In this document: one piece after another, positions 16,169-24,245 of the stretch | How the letters are laid out: the number at the start of each line of letters is the position of its first letter | Numbering within the stretch: position 1 is the stretch's first letter | Source of the DNA: Hymenobacter monticola | Lineage (GTDB): Bacteria > Bacteroidota > Bacteroidia > Cytophagales > Hymenobacteraceae | NCBI RefSeq assembly: GCF_022811645.1 | Contig: NZ_CP094534.1 | Coordinates: 4,898,001 to 4,962,000, forward strand | Length of the DNA stretch: 64,000 bases | Reading direction: 5' to 3' | Program-made: the position numbers and the translations under genes | The notes under the pieces: model-generated | Database searches by the model: none | Told to the model about the DNA's origin: nothing | The model's input: the letters and a program-made list of their open reading frames with translations, nothing else

Positions 16169-17116
16169 ATGGCCCAAACCGTAGTAGGCTTGTTCAATAG
16201 CGCTTCAGAAGCGCAGCAAGCCGTTCAACAACTCATGTCCGCCGGCTTCGTGCAAAGCAACGTCGACGTAGCCGCCCAGGATGCCCGCAACGCCCAAACC
16301 GTGATTGGCGGCGGCAGCAGCACCAGCGGCCGCAACAACGACCCCTCGGACTACACCAACAGCAGCGGCACCTCCGTGGAAGGCGCGGCCGACGCCACGG
16401 CCCGCACCGCCGGCCGCGCCGAAGACGGCATCAGCAACTTCTTCAGCAACCTGTTTGGCGGCGACGACAACGACGACGCCCGCGCCTATACCTCGGCCAC
16501 CCGCAGCGGCCGCTCGGTCGTGACGGTGCACGCCGCCTCGGCCGATGAAGCCGAGCGCGCCCGCGACCTCCTCGACAACGCCGGGGCCATCGACGTGCAC
16601 GAAGGCTACACCCGGGGCGCCTACGGCATGACGGGCAGCGCGCAGGGCTATGCTGCGTCCGGCACGCAGGCCACCGGCACCGCCGAGGGCGCCCAGAAGC
16701 TGAACATCATCGAAGAAAACCTGCAAGTGGGCAAGCGCGTGGAGCAAACCGGCGGCGCCCGCATCCGCAGCCGCATCATTGAGAAGCCGGTGGAAGAGCA
16801 CGTGCGCCTGCGCGAAGAGCACGTGAACATCCAGCGCCGCGACGTGAACCGCCCCGCCACCGCCGCTGATTTCGAAGCCTTCAAGGAAGGTGAAATCAGC
16901 GTGACGGAATCGGCCGAGCGCGCCGTGGTGGCCAAAGAAGCCCGCGTGGTGGGCGAGGTCAGCATCGGCAAAGAAGTGACCGAGCGCGAGGAAACCGTGC
17001 GCGACACCGTGCGCAGCACCGACGTGCAGGTGGAGCAACTGGGCACCAACCAAACCGGTACCCGCTCGGCCGAGGACGATGCCTACAACAGCGGCACCGG
17101 CACCACCAACCGCTAG
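16169..17116 (+). CDS. Two-domain stress protein: GSP17M-like N-terminus plus DUF2382
   Basis: A 315-residue protein. Residues 1 to about 150 form a general-stress-protein-like module: TVVGLFNSASEAQQAVQQL, an Asp/Ser/Gly-rich linker with a GISNFFSNLFGG segment, then SVVTVHAASADEAERARDLL and IDVHEG. Residues about 180-295 are a DUF2382 domain (LNIIEENLQVGKRVEQTG, VEEHVRLREEHVNIQRR, FKEGEISVTESAE, TEREETVRDTVRSTDVQV). Likely cytoplasmic and stress-related (family knowledge); its action is not known. It combines the domain of its upstream neighbour with that of its downstream neighbour. An intrinsic terminator follows 17 bases after the stop. Confidence 0.88.
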   Translation: MAQTVVGLFNSASEAQQAVQQLMSAGFVQSNVDVAAQDARNAQTVIGGGSSTSGRNNDPSDYTNSSGTSVEGAADATARTAGRAEDGISNFFSNLFGGDDNDDARAYTSATRSGRSVVTVHAASADEAERARDLLDNAGAIDVHEGYTRGAYGMTGSAQGYAASGTQATGTAEGAQKLNIIEENLQVGKRVEQTGGARIRSRIIEKPVEEHVRLREEHVNIQRRDVNRPATAADFEAFKEGEISVTESAERAVVAKEARVVGEVSIGKEVTEREETVRDTVRSTDVQVEQLGTNQTGTRSAEDDAYNSGTGTTNR

Positions 17117-17133
17117 GCTCCCCTATCGTAAGC

Positions 17134-17167
17134 AAAAAGGCGGCTGCATGTGCAGCCGCCTTTTTTT
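17134..17167 (+). terminator. Intrinsic terminator after the two-domain stress gene
   Basis: A 15-bp stem (AAAAAGGCGGCTGCA and its complement) with a two-base spacer, followed by a run of seven T. It separates the gene ending at 17116 from the related gene starting at 17215, so the third member of the trio probably has its own promoter. Confidence 0.92.
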
Positions 17168-17214
17168 GTTGCCCGCCGCTAGGCGGGCATTTCACGCCCA
17201 CAAACTACAGCGCC

Positions 17215-17697
17215 ATGTCCCGCACCGTCGTCGGCTTATTCAACCACGTTTCCGCCGCTCAGCAAGCCAGCGCACAGCTACTCGCCGCCGGCTTCCCGCA
17301 AGCCAGCATGCACCTCGCCACCTCCGATACCCTCCGCGCCGAGCACCTCTCCGCGCCAACCGAGGCCACCGAAGCACCCACCGAGCCACTGGGCACGGGC
17401 TTTATCCGCTTCTTCACCGACCTCTTCGCTGGCAACGAAAACGCCGATGCCGATGCCCACACACACGCTGCCGCCACCCACGCCGACAGCGCCGTCCTGA
17501 CTGTGGTCGCGACTACTGAGGCCGATGCCACTCGCGCCCGACAGATGCTGGAGGCCGCCGGCGCCGTGGACGTGTACAAGCAGGCCGCGCCGCGCGGCCC
17601 GGCTGGCGCCGGCGATGATGTGGTGGATTTGGAAGGCCGCCTGGGCCGCGTGCGGGACAGCGACGAGCTGGATGCCAACGGGCTGACCACGCATTAG
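17215..17697 (+). CDS. GSP17M-like stress-domain protein (lacks DUF2382)
   Basis: A 160-residue paralogue of the N-terminal half of the preceding gene: TVVGLFNHVSAAQQASAQLL, GFIRFFTDLFAG, SAVLTVVATTEADATRARQM, VDVYKQ. It stops where the DUF2382 domain would begin and ends instead with an acidic tail (DLEGRLGRVRDSDELDANGL). Its TAG stop overlaps the first bases of an inverted-repeat element starting at 17696, so the insertion may define the present C-terminus. It is convergent with the amino-acid permease gene. Confidence 0.8.
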   Translation: MSRTVVGLFNHVSAAQQASAQLLAAGFPQASMHLATSDTLRAEHLSAPTEATEAPTEPLGTGFIRFFTDLFAGNENADADAHTHAAATHADSAVLTVVATTEADATRARQMLEAAGAVDVYKQAAPRGPAGAGDDVVDLEGRLGRVRDSDELDANGLTTH

Positions 17698-17783
17698 AAC
17701 GAGTACCCCGAAGCTCCTGCTTCGGCACGTTGAACGAATGACGTTCTGACGCGCCGAAGCAGGAGCTTCGGGGTACTCGTTCT
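17696..17783. repeat. Inverted-repeat element, family A copy 1
   Basis: Perfect 31-bp arms at 17696-17726 and 17753-17783 (tip AGAACGAGTACCCCGAAGCT) around a 26-base centre. It lies between convergent genes and begins on the stop codon of the upstream gene. A second, slightly diverged copy lies at 27734-27817. It can form a strong hairpin in either strand and may double as a terminator. Confidence 0.9.
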
Positions 17784-17786
17784 GTT

Positions 17787-19235
17787 TTATTCCGCCTTCT
17801 GCGCCAGCCGCAGCTTGCTGTGCTTGCGGCCGTACCCATAGTAGATGGCCATGCCCAGCGCCAGCCACACAATGAGGCGCAGCCACGTTTCCCAGGGCAG
17901 CGAAGCCATCATCACGAGGCACACGAGGATGCCCAGAATGGGCACCACCGGCACCCAGGGCGTGCGGAAGCTACGCGGCGCGTCGGGGTTGGTGCGGCGC
18001 ATAATCATCACGCCCAGGCACACCATCACGAAGGCCAGCAGCGTGCCGATGCTCGTCATTTCGCCCACCACCGAAATGGGCACGAAGCCCGCAAACAGCG
18101 CAATGAACGTGCCCAGCAGCAGCGTCGACTGCGCAGGCGTGTTGAAAACCGGGTGCAGGCGCGAGAACACCGGCGGCAGCAGCCCATCCTTCGACATCGA
18201 GAAAAACACCCGCGACTGCCCCAGCAAATCGACCAGAATCACGGAAGTATAGCCCACCAGAATGGCCAGAATCACGGCCGACGACAGCCAGGCGTAGGGC
18301 GTTTTCTCAATGGCCACGGCCACCGGCGCCGCGTTGTCTTTGAACTCGGTGTAATTGGCCAAGCCCGTGAGCACGTGCCCAAACAACACGAATAGCACCG
18401 TGCACACTGCCAGCGAGCCAAGAATGCCCACCGGCATGTTGCGCTGCGGGTTCTTGGTTTCCTGGGCCATGGTGGCCACGATGTCGAAGCCGATGAAGAC
18501 AAAGAAGATGACGCCCGCCCCGCGCAGGATACCGCTCAGCCCGAACTCGCCGAAGGTGCCGGTATTGGCCGGGATGTAGGGCTGGTAGTTGGCCGGGTCG
18601 ATGTACTGCCAGCCCAGCGCGATGAACACCAGCACCACGGCCACCTTCAGGGCTACCACCAGCGCATTGAACCAGGCCGAGCCCTTGGTGCCGCGCGTCA
18701 CGATGGCCGTAATGGCCAGCACGATGAGCATGGCCGGCACGTTCACGAAGCCGCTCACGGTGCTGCCGTCGGCCAGCGTGGCCGACTCAAACGGCGACAT
18801 CACCAGCCGCGCCGGAATGTGCAGCCCGTACTTCCCCAGAAACTTGATGAGGTATTGCGACCAGCTGATGGCTACCGTTGCCGCGCCCACCGAGTACTCC
18901 AGCACCAAGTCCCAGCCAATAATCCAGGCAAACAACTCGCCCATGGTGGCATAGGAATAGGTATAAGCCGAGCCCGACACGGGCACCAGCGCGGCAAACT
19001 CGGCGTAGCACAGCGCCGAGAAGGCGCAGCCCACGGCCGCTACCACGAAAGAAAGGGTAACGGCTGGCCCCGCGTTGTTCGCCGCCGCAATTCCGGTAAG
19101 CGAAAACAAGCCTGCTCCTATAATAACGCCAATGCCAATGGCAATGAGGCTGATGCCGTTGAGGCTACGTTTGAGGGTGTTGCCGCCCGTTTCGGCCGCT
19201 TCGGCCCGAAGCAGCTCTAGTGATTTTTTAAGCAT
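17787..19235 (-). CDS. APC-superfamily amino-acid permease (cationic amino-acid transporter type)
   Basis: A 482-residue inner-membrane transporter. The N-terminus LKRSLNGISLIAIGIGVIIG followed by AGLFSLTGIAA is the first APC helix with the GxGIxxGIF-like substrate-site motif; about 12-13 hydrophobic helices follow, with a conserved EFAALVPVSGSAYTYSY segment in helix 3 and FFVFIGFDIVATMAQETKNP in helix 6. This is the CAT/YfnA type, which imports amino acids by proton symport or exchange; the substrate is not determinable here. The start is ATG 19235. A start at 19301 would add residues MLRCAQHDS, which are only a translation of the neighbouring inverted repeat. Confidence 0.93.
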   Translation of the reverse strand: MLKKSLELLRAEAAETGGNTLKRSLNGISLIAIGIGVIIGAGLFSLTGIAAANNAGPAVTLSFVVAAVGCAFSALCYAEFAALVPVSGSAYTYSYATMGELFAWIIGWDLVLEYSVGAATVAISWSQYLIKFLGKYGLHIPARLVMSPFESATLADGSTVSGFVNVPAMLIVLAITAIVTRGTKGSAWFNALVVALKVAVVLVFIALGWQYIDPANYQPYIPANTGTFGEFGLSGILRGAGVIFFVFIGFDIVATMAQETKNPQRNMPVGILGSLAVCTVLFVLFGHVLTGLANYTEFKDNAAPVAVAIEKTPYAWLSSAVILAILVGYTSVILVDLLGQSRVFFSMSKDGLLPPVFSRLHPVFNTPAQSTLLLGTFIALFAGFVPISVVGEMTSIGTLLAFVMVCLGVMIMRRTNPDAPRSFRTPWVPVVPILGILVCLVMMASLPWETWLRLIVWLALGMAIYYGYGRKHSKLRLAQKAE

Positions 19236-19275
19236 GTAGTTATTGAGCGCGCCGGTCGGCACGCGTATTAATGAA

Positions 19276-19364
19276 CTGTCATGCTGAGCGCAGCGAAGCA
19301 CCTTACCACGACGCGACGATTTGTGCGAACGTGATAAGCTGCTTCGCTGCGCTCAGCATGACAG
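19276..19364. repeat. Inverted-repeat element, family B copy 1
   Basis: Arms 19276-19305 and 19335-19364 match at 29 of 30 positions (tip CTGTCATGCTGAGCGCAGCG). It lies between the LLM monooxygenase gene and the permease gene, both on the minus strand. Related copies are at 49846, 56984 and, with the variant CATCCTGAGCG, 62763. Confidence 0.9.
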
Positions 19365-19378
19365 ACGAAAGGCGTTAC

Positions 19379-20398
19379 TCACGCCAGCACCTGAATAACC
19401 GACTCCGAAAACCGCTCCATCTCCTCCAGCTGCGGACTGGCCTGCAATAGGAAAAAGTCTACGCCCACTTTCTCGAACTCCCCAATCCGGTCCTGCAGCT
19501 GGGCGGGCGTACCCGTCAGGCCCGTGCGCAGGCCGCGGTTCGACACCGAGTAGTCCTGCAGCGACACTTGCTGCTCCAGCTGCGTGCCGGCCAGCCACTG
19601 CTGGTAGTTGCCGTAGCCCGAGGCCGAGGCCTGCACGTTGGTGATGCGGTCCAACTCTTTTTTTACCTCGAGCTCGGTGTTGCGCACAATGGAGTAGCCG
19701 GCCACCCCAAATTTCATCGGCGGCAGGCCTTTCTGCTCGCGGCGGCGGCGCATATCGGCAATGCGGGCGCCTATGAGTTCGGGCGAGTCGCCGTGCATTA
19801 CGTAGCCGTCGCACTGGGTTGAGATGAGGTCCTTGGCCGCTTCCGATTCGCCGCCGGCGTAGAGGAACGGCGCCTTGACAGGCTTGGGCTGCAGGATGTT
19901 GTCGGCCACTTGGTAGTACTTGCCCTCGTAGCTGAAATGGTCCTGCGTCCACACGTTCTTCACCACGTCGAGCCACTCGCGGGTGCGGGCGTACCGGTCG
20001 TCGTGCTGCTCGAAGTGCAGGCCGTACTTCGTGGCCTCGTCGCGCCACCAGCTCGACACCACGTTCAGCGACAAGCGGCCGGGCGCAATTAAATCAATGT
20101 TGGCGGCCTGCTTGGCCAGCAGCGCGGGGTTGTGGAAGGTGGGGCGCACGGCCACCATGATTTCCAGCTGCTCGGTCACAGCAGCCAGCGCGGCGGCCGT
20201 GCTCCAGGCTTCCAGCGACGGTGCCTCGGTGCCCTTGATGTCGTTCAAATACAGTTCGGCGATGAGCGTGAGGTCGTAGCCCCAACCCTCGCTGCGCTGC
20301 GCCAGCTGCTTCACGTAGCTCCAGTCGGTGGGCATCTGCTCGTCCTCGACGTTGCGCAGCCAGCCCCCAAAAATGGGCATCCAATATCCAAATTTCAT
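19379..20398 (-). CDS. LLM-class flavin-dependent monooxygenase
   Basis: A 339-residue bacterial luciferase-like FMN-dependent oxygenase with a TIM-barrel fold. It starts MKFGYWMPIFGGWLRNVEDE and shows the SsuD/SfnG/RutA-type motifs: GYDLTLIAELYLND, VAVRPTFHNPALLAKQAA, LSLNVVSSWWRDEATKYG, DDRYARTREWLDVVK, FLYAGGESEAAKDL. Relatives cleave C-S bonds of sulfonates or sulfones, or open the uracil ring. The ATG at 20398 aligns with the family; 20425 would add nine residues. It is the second gene of a unit with the ATP-grasp gene (140-base gap) downstream of a SAM riboswitch, which favours a sulfur-scavenging role over pyrimidine cleavage (inference). A family B repeat follows the stop. Confidence 0.9.
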   Translation of the reverse strand: MKFGYWMPIFGGWLRNVEDEQMPTDWSYVKQLAQRSEGWGYDLTLIAELYLNDIKGTEAPSLEAWSTAAALAAVTEQLEIMVAVRPTFHNPALLAKQAANIDLIAPGRLSLNVVSSWWRDEATKYGLHFEQHDDRYARTREWLDVVKNVWTQDHFSYEGKYYQVADNILQPKPVKAPFLYAGGESEAAKDLISTQCDGYVMHGDSPELIGARIADMRRRREQKGLPPMKFGVAGYSIVRNTELEVKKELDRITNVQASASGYGNYQQWLAGTQLEQQVSLQDYSVSNRGLRTGLTGTPAQLQDRIGEFEKVGVDFFLLQASPQLEEMERFSESVIQVLA

Positions 20399-20538
20399 GG
20401 CAGTTTTCTTATTGCCAACCGTCATTGCAGCGCACAGCGAAACACCCTCTCCCGGTGAGTATTCTTCGCTGCAACGAAGCGGCGAGGATGCCTCGCTGCA
20501 CGCCGTGTTGACGGTTAACCTATTTCTTGATAAGCGGC

Positions 20539-21534
20539 TTAAGCCGTTGCCAACTCGACTTGCACGGCCGCCGGCACCGCAGCCGGCAGCTGCGTTTCGA
20601 GGTAGTCTACGAAGCGGGCGTAGGGGTCAAAACCCACCACGTTCACGGCATCGGCCACGAAGTTGGAAAGAGCGTTGATGTCGTAGAACAGCACGTCGCC
20701 GGTGCGGTCGTCGATGAGGTATTCGATGCCGCCCACGTCGATTTTGGCGGCGGCCACGATGCGCTCCACGGCGGCAATTACCTCAGCCGGCGGCGTGAAG
20801 GCTTCCACCTGAATCCCTTTTTTCGGCGCCTCCGTGAGGCAAAACTCGGCCGACTGTTCCTCCGGAATCTGGCAGATTTCGGCCGGGCACAGGTTGAAGC
20901 TCTCGCCGGTGGTGTACACCTTCATGGCGTAGAGGAACTTGCCGTCCAGCGTTTCCACGCGGTGGATGTTGCCGCCGCGGGGCGTCACGTACTCCTGCAC
21001 CAGGGCAGTCTGGTCAATGCCGAGGTCTATCTGGTTGGCGTCCACGGCCGCTTGCAGGCCCTCAATGGTGTCGAAGCGGATGATGCCCGCGCCGCTGCCG
21101 CCGATGTTCACCTTCACCACGATGGGGAAGCGCAGCTCGCGGGCCGCGTCCACGGCGCGCGAGGCGTGGTTGATGACGCGCGAGGCCGGGTACTTCAGCC
21201 CCAGCGACTCAAACAGCGAGAGCTGCCGGGCCTTGTTGGTTTCGATGCTGGTGGCCACCGAGCCGTTGATGATGCGCGTGCCGATGCGCTCCAAATGCGT
21301 GGCGTAACCGGCCGTGTGGAAGATGCCCTGTCCGTGCCCGCGCAGGTAGGCCGAGGAGCTCATGCGGTTCACCACCAGGCTGTAGCGGCTTTCTTTTTCC
21401 GAAGGGTTGAAGAGGTGGTGGGCGGCGTCAATCTTCTCGTAGGGCAGTCCGCGGCGGTCCAGCTCGGCAAAGAGCGGCTTGAACCATTCGGGGTGCTCGA
21501 AGTAGATGCCAATGGGCTTTTGAACAGCAGACAT
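20539..21534 (-). CDS. RimK-like ATP-grasp ligase under SAM-riboswitch control
   Basis: A 331-residue ATP-grasp enzyme, a family that joins a carboxylate to an amine or thiol through an acyl phosphate. Features: PIVVKVNIGGSGAGIIRF (ATP-binding lysine and Gly loop), ALVQEYV, a basic strand FLYAMKVY, and the C-terminal metal-binding pattern VLFYDINALSNFV with DxN. The N-terminal half (IGIYFEHPEWFKPLF, VVNRMSSSAYLRG) is the pre-ATP-grasp domain. It starts at ATG 21534. It is cotranscribed with the LLM monooxygenase and preceded by an S-box riboswitch about 360 bases upstream. The substrate is unknown; the riboswitch suggests a sulfur-containing or methionine-related compound. Confidence 0.88.
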   Translation of the reverse strand: MSAVQKPIGIYFEHPEWFKPLFAELDRRGLPYEKIDAAHHLFNPSEKESRYSLVVNRMSSSAYLRGHGQGIFHTAGYATHLERIGTRIINGSVATSIETNKARQLSLFESLGLKYPASRVINHASRAVDAARELRFPIVVKVNIGGSGAGIIRFDTIEGLQAAVDANQIDLGIDQTALVQEYVTPRGGNIHRVETLDGKFLYAMKVYTTGESFNLCPAEICQIPEEQSAEFCLTEAPKKGIQVEAFTPPAEVIAAVERIVAAAKIDVGGIEYLIDDRTGDVLFYDINALSNFVADAVNVVGFDPYARFVDYLETQLPAAVPAAVQVELATA

Positions 21535-21760
21535 ACTTGGAAATAAAGTAGTTGAAATACAGGCAAGCGGGCACGCTGCTCAACGCAGGTGGTGAACTGG
21601 CAAAGCCCGAAATGAGAGGAGGATTTGGCCGCCCAGCGCCTTGCGCCAGGCCACGGCCGAACAAGGATGAGAAACCTCGACGGATATGCGCAACACCGCA
21701 GCCGCACATGGCGGCCCGGCGAAGCCAATATGCTCCGGTTTCGGTTTAGCTACCCGCGAT
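21535..21760 (-). other. Leader between riboswitch terminator and ATP-grasp gene, with a Cys-codon leader ORF candidate
   Basis: This 226-base stretch is the transcribed leader after the riboswitch terminator. Two overlapping minus-strand frames are open: ATG 21709 (MCGCGVAHIRRGF) and TTG 21728 (GRHVRLRCCAYPSRF). Both run into the ATP-grasp gene out of frame. Tandem Cys codons near the start of a short upstream frame resemble attenuation leaders of sulfur genes, but neither frame has independent support, and GC-rich DNA is open by chance. No other structure was recognised. Confidence 0.25.
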
Positions 21761-21823
21761 GAAAAAGAGGCACCGGGTTAAGCCAGGCAACAACAGCAAC
21801 AACACGCCATGCCAGCCCGGTGC
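21761..21823 (-). terminator. Terminator hairpin downstream of the SAM riboswitch
   Basis: On the minus strand the 8-bp stem GCACCGGG/CCCGGTGC (21816-21823 with 21770-21777) closes a long loop and is followed at once by CTCTTTTT (21769-21762). Its position after the aptamer and before the ATP-grasp gene fits a transcriptional off-switch formed when SAM is bound. A competing antiterminator would have to involve 21824-21891; I did not resolve it. Confidence 0.65.
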
Positions 21824-21891
21824 ATCAGCGCCAGACGGGCATTAAAAGCTGTAAAAATTGCGGGTTGGTTGTTGGAGGCTTCCACGGCAAC

Positions 21892-21992
21892 TTGTTTTTA
21901 TATGGTCAGGAATTGGCACCGTTTCAGGAATATCCCAGATGGTTGCCGACGCGTCGTAGAGCCTGTCTCTCAGCGTCTCTGTATAAAAACAA
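21892..21992 (-). promoter_or_regulatory. SAM-I (S-box) riboswitch aptamer
   Basis: The minus-strand sequence folds as an S-box. P1 is a perfect 11-bp helix, TTGTTTTTATA (21992-21982) with TATAAAAACAA (21902-21892). Inside are P2 GACGC/GCGTC with the kink-turn segment CTGAGAGACAGGCTC, and P3 GGCAACC paired with GGTGCC, followed by AATTCC and TGACC. The strings GGCAACC ... GGTGCCAATTCC are diagnostic for S-box RNAs. Length is 101 nt, as usual. It should sense S-adenosylmethionine and repress the downstream ATP-grasp and LLM monooxygenase genes when SAM is abundant. Confidence 0.93.
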
Positions 21993-22029
21993 TCCTTTGG
22001 GGAGAAAGAATTGATACGGCAAAGATACA

Positions 22030-22067
22030 GCAAGGCCCTTCGATTTGTTCAAACCGAGGGGCCTTGC
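22030..22067 (-). terminator. Hairpin after the TonB-dependent receptor gene
   Basis: A 9-bp stem GCAAGGCCC/GGGCCTTGC with an almost fully paired interior (CGATTTG against CAAACCG). It lies 14 bases after the minus-strand stop of the receptor gene. The T-run is poor (TGTATCTTT), so termination efficiency is uncertain. Confidence 0.6.
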
Positions 22068-22080
22068 TATGAAAAACGGG

Positions 22081-24045
22081 TTATTTCCGCAGCGCCAGTC
22101 GCAGCCCGCCCATCAGCCAGCGGGTGGGCATCTGAGCGCCCAGCAGGTCGGAATACTTCTCGTTGAACAGGTTCTGCACCTGGCCCGTGAGCCACAGCCG
22201 CTGAGGCAGCAAGGCCACTTCGAGCCGGGCGTTGAACACCGTGTACTCGGCGTTATTTGTGCGGTTGATGGCTGCGGCAGTGCTGGCGTCGCGCTGCTTC
22301 CAGAGGCCGCTGAGGCTGCCGTTCACACGCTTTGAGGTTAGGCTGACTGTGCCTGACACTACCTGGCGGGCAATGTTGGCGAGGTACTGCGAGGCGATGT
22401 TGTCGGCATTGCTCACCTTCACCAGCATATAGCCCACGCTGCCGTCAAAGCGGGTGGTAGGTGAGAATTGGCGCTGGTACACCAGCTCCGTTTCCAGGCC
22501 GCGGGTAGTCACGTCGAACAGGTTTTGGGCGTAGCGGTAGGTGGCGGCGGGGTTGAGGTTGGTGAGGCCGCTGGCCTCGATGACGCGGGCGCCGGGCGTG
22601 GGCACGTAGTCAATCTGGTTGTTGCCCTTGCGCAAAAAGCCGGTGGCTTTCACCGTGAAACCGGGCAGCGAGCGGTAATCGGCGCCCGCCTCGTAGTTCA
22701 TCGTGCGCTCGGCCTGCAAGCCGGCGTTGCCCACGTTGAAGCCGCTGGGCACGGTGCCAGCCCGGCCGTTGGCGTTATAGCGCTCGGTGAAATCGGGCGC
22801 GCGAATGGCCCGGCCGATGGCGCCGCGCACGGTCAGCTCCTCCCCTATCTGCTGGCTCACGTTGAGCTGGGGCACCACTTCGGTGCCGTAGGCCTGGTCG
22901 TGGTCGAGGCGCAGGCCGCCGGTGAGGGCTAGGCCCGCCGTGGGCGTGAGGGCCACCACGCCGAAGGCCGCGTAGTGCCACTGGTCGTGGTTGCCGCGGT
23001 CGTTGCTGACCACCGAGCGGTGGTCGGCCTGGCCGCCCAGTGTGGCCCGCAGCTTGTCCGTGAATTGCTGCTGGTGGCTGAGCAGCACGTTGGTATAGCG
23101 CGTGAGGTGGTCGCTGGCCACCGAGGTGGGCGTATAGAGGTAGTAATCGGTGCTGCGGCTGGTCGACACCTGAGCCTCGGTGCGAGCCCGCTCGTTGTGC
23201 TGGTAGCGCAGCTGGCCCTGGTACCAGTCCTTATTGGTGGTTTCGCGCGAGAGGTCGCCGATGGCCGTGGTGTAGAAATACTGGGCGCTGTAGTCGCGCC
23301 GGTCAAGGCTGGCGCGGGCAGCGGCGCTGAGCTTGGGCGTCAGCTCATAAGCGGCCGAAAGCGAGTAGGTTTTCAGGTCGACGTCGCTGCGCTGGGTGCC
23401 GGGGTAATCGCGCAGCTGGCCGTCGGTCTTGTTCAGCAGGATGCCGCCGCCCAGGCGCAGCTTGCCGGACGCCAGGAAGCCGCCGGTGTTGGTGTGCCAC
23501 AGGTTGTACTCGCCACGCATGGTGGTGCTGGTCAGCTCGGCCTCGTGGCGCCGCTCGGTGGCGGCGAAGGTTTTGGTGACGATGTTGATGACGCCGCCCA
23601 CGGCGTCGGGGCCATAGAGGGCCGCGCCAGCGCCGCGGATGATTTCAATTTGCTCAATCTCGGCCGGCGTGATGGGCATGTAGGCGCCGAAGTGGCCGGT
23701 CAGCGGGTCGTTGAGTCGCATACCGTCAAGCAGGAAAAGCACCTGGTTGAAGGTGCTGCCGCGCATGCTTACATCGGCCTGCGCGCCGAAGCTGCCGCGG
23801 CTCTGAATTTCCAGCGCCGGCAGGCAGCGCAGCAAGTCATCGATGGAATTGACGGGGTAGCGCGCCACGCTGGCACCGGAAATGACCGTGACGGCGTGCC
23901 CAGTCTGGTTGCTGGGCTGGGTGAGGCGCGAGGCAAAAACGGTGACTTCGCGCAGGCTGCGGGCGCTGTCGGCGGGCGTCTGGGCCAGCGAGTTATAGGC
24001 GATGAAAGAACAGAAAAGCGGTGTAGCGTAGCGCGTCAGTCGCAT
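22081..24045 (-). CDS. TonB-dependent outer-membrane receptor (BtuB-like)
   Basis: A 654-residue TonB-dependent receptor. After a signal peptide (to about IAYNSLAQ) comes a TonB-box-like stretch SLREVTVFASR, then a plug domain: VNSIDDLLRCLPALEIQSRG, ADVSMRGSTFNQVLFLLDG, MRLNDPLTGHF, IEIIRGAGAALYGPDAVGG and INIVTK. The rest is the 22-strand barrel, ending TRWLMGGLRLALRK. It is most like vitamin B12/siderophore receptors of the BtuB group; the ligand is not established and no cobalamin riboswitch precedes it. No SusD partner or CarboxypepD N-domain is present, so it is not a SusC. It is divergent from the M1 aminopeptidase, with a family D inverted repeat in the shared upstream region. Confidence 0.92.
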   Translation of the reverse strand: MRLTRYATPLFCSFIAYNSLAQTPADSARSLREVTVFASRLTQPSNQTGHAVTVISGASVARYPVNSIDDLLRCLPALEIQSRGSFGAQADVSMRGSTFNQVLFLLDGMRLNDPLTGHFGAYMPITPAEIEQIEIIRGAGAALYGPDAVGGVINIVTKTFAATERRHEAELTSTTMRGEYNLWHTNTGGFLASGKLRLGGGILLNKTDGQLRDYPGTQRSDVDLKTYSLSAAYELTPKLSAAARASLDRRDYSAQYFYTTAIGDLSRETTNKDWYQGQLRYQHNERARTEAQVSTSRSTDYYLYTPTSVASDHLTRYTNVLLSHQQQFTDKLRATLGGQADHRSVVSNDRGNHDQWHYAAFGVVALTPTAGLALTGGLRLDHDQAYGTEVVPQLNVSQQIGEELTVRGAIGRAIRAPDFTERYNANGRAGTVPSGFNVGNAGLQAERTMNYEAGADYRSLPGFTVKATGFLRKGNNQIDYVPTPGARVIEASGLTNLNPAATYRYAQNLFDVTTRGLETELVYQRQFSPTTRFDGSVGYMLVKVSNADNIASQYLANIARQVVSGTVSLTSKRVNGSLSGLWKQRDASTAAAINRTNNAEYTVFNARLEVALLPQRLWLTGQVQNLFNEKYSDLLGAQMPTRWLMGGLRLALRK

Positions 24046-24078
24046 GCATTGAGGCCTTGATGAGGGTGCAAACTTACT

Positions 24079-24166
24079 GTAGCGTGGACTCTGCGAGTCC
24101 GCGCACCGCGCCGCTCGTCTGCTGTTCGAGGTTCTGGCGGGCGCGGACTCGCAGAGTCCACGCTAC
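24079..24166. repeat. Inverted-repeat element, family D copy 1
   Basis: Perfect 26-bp arms at 24079-24104 and 24141-24166 (tip GTAGCGTGGACTCTGCGAG) with a 36-base centre. It sits in the shared promoter region of two divergent genes. The arms are identical to those of the copy at 42322-42394, but the centres differ. Confidence 0.93.
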
Positions 24167-24245
24167 TTTCGTAGCCCCGCAAGCAACCCCGGCGTTCCGG
24201 TTCGGTCCTTCGCGCGAACTCACCATTTCACTCACCGAAGTTTTA

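Noticed and set aside
19236..19301. Longer N-terminus for the amino-acid permease (MLRCAQHDS...)
   Set aside because: These codons are the right arm of the family B repeat; the conserved protein begins at 19235. The same kind of artefact (MLRSARNDQ) occurs before the amidohydrolase gene.
24046..24245. Cobalamin riboswitch expected upstream of a BtuB-like receptor
   Set aside because: The gap is only 200 bases, is largely taken by a family D repeat, and shows no B12-box sequence.
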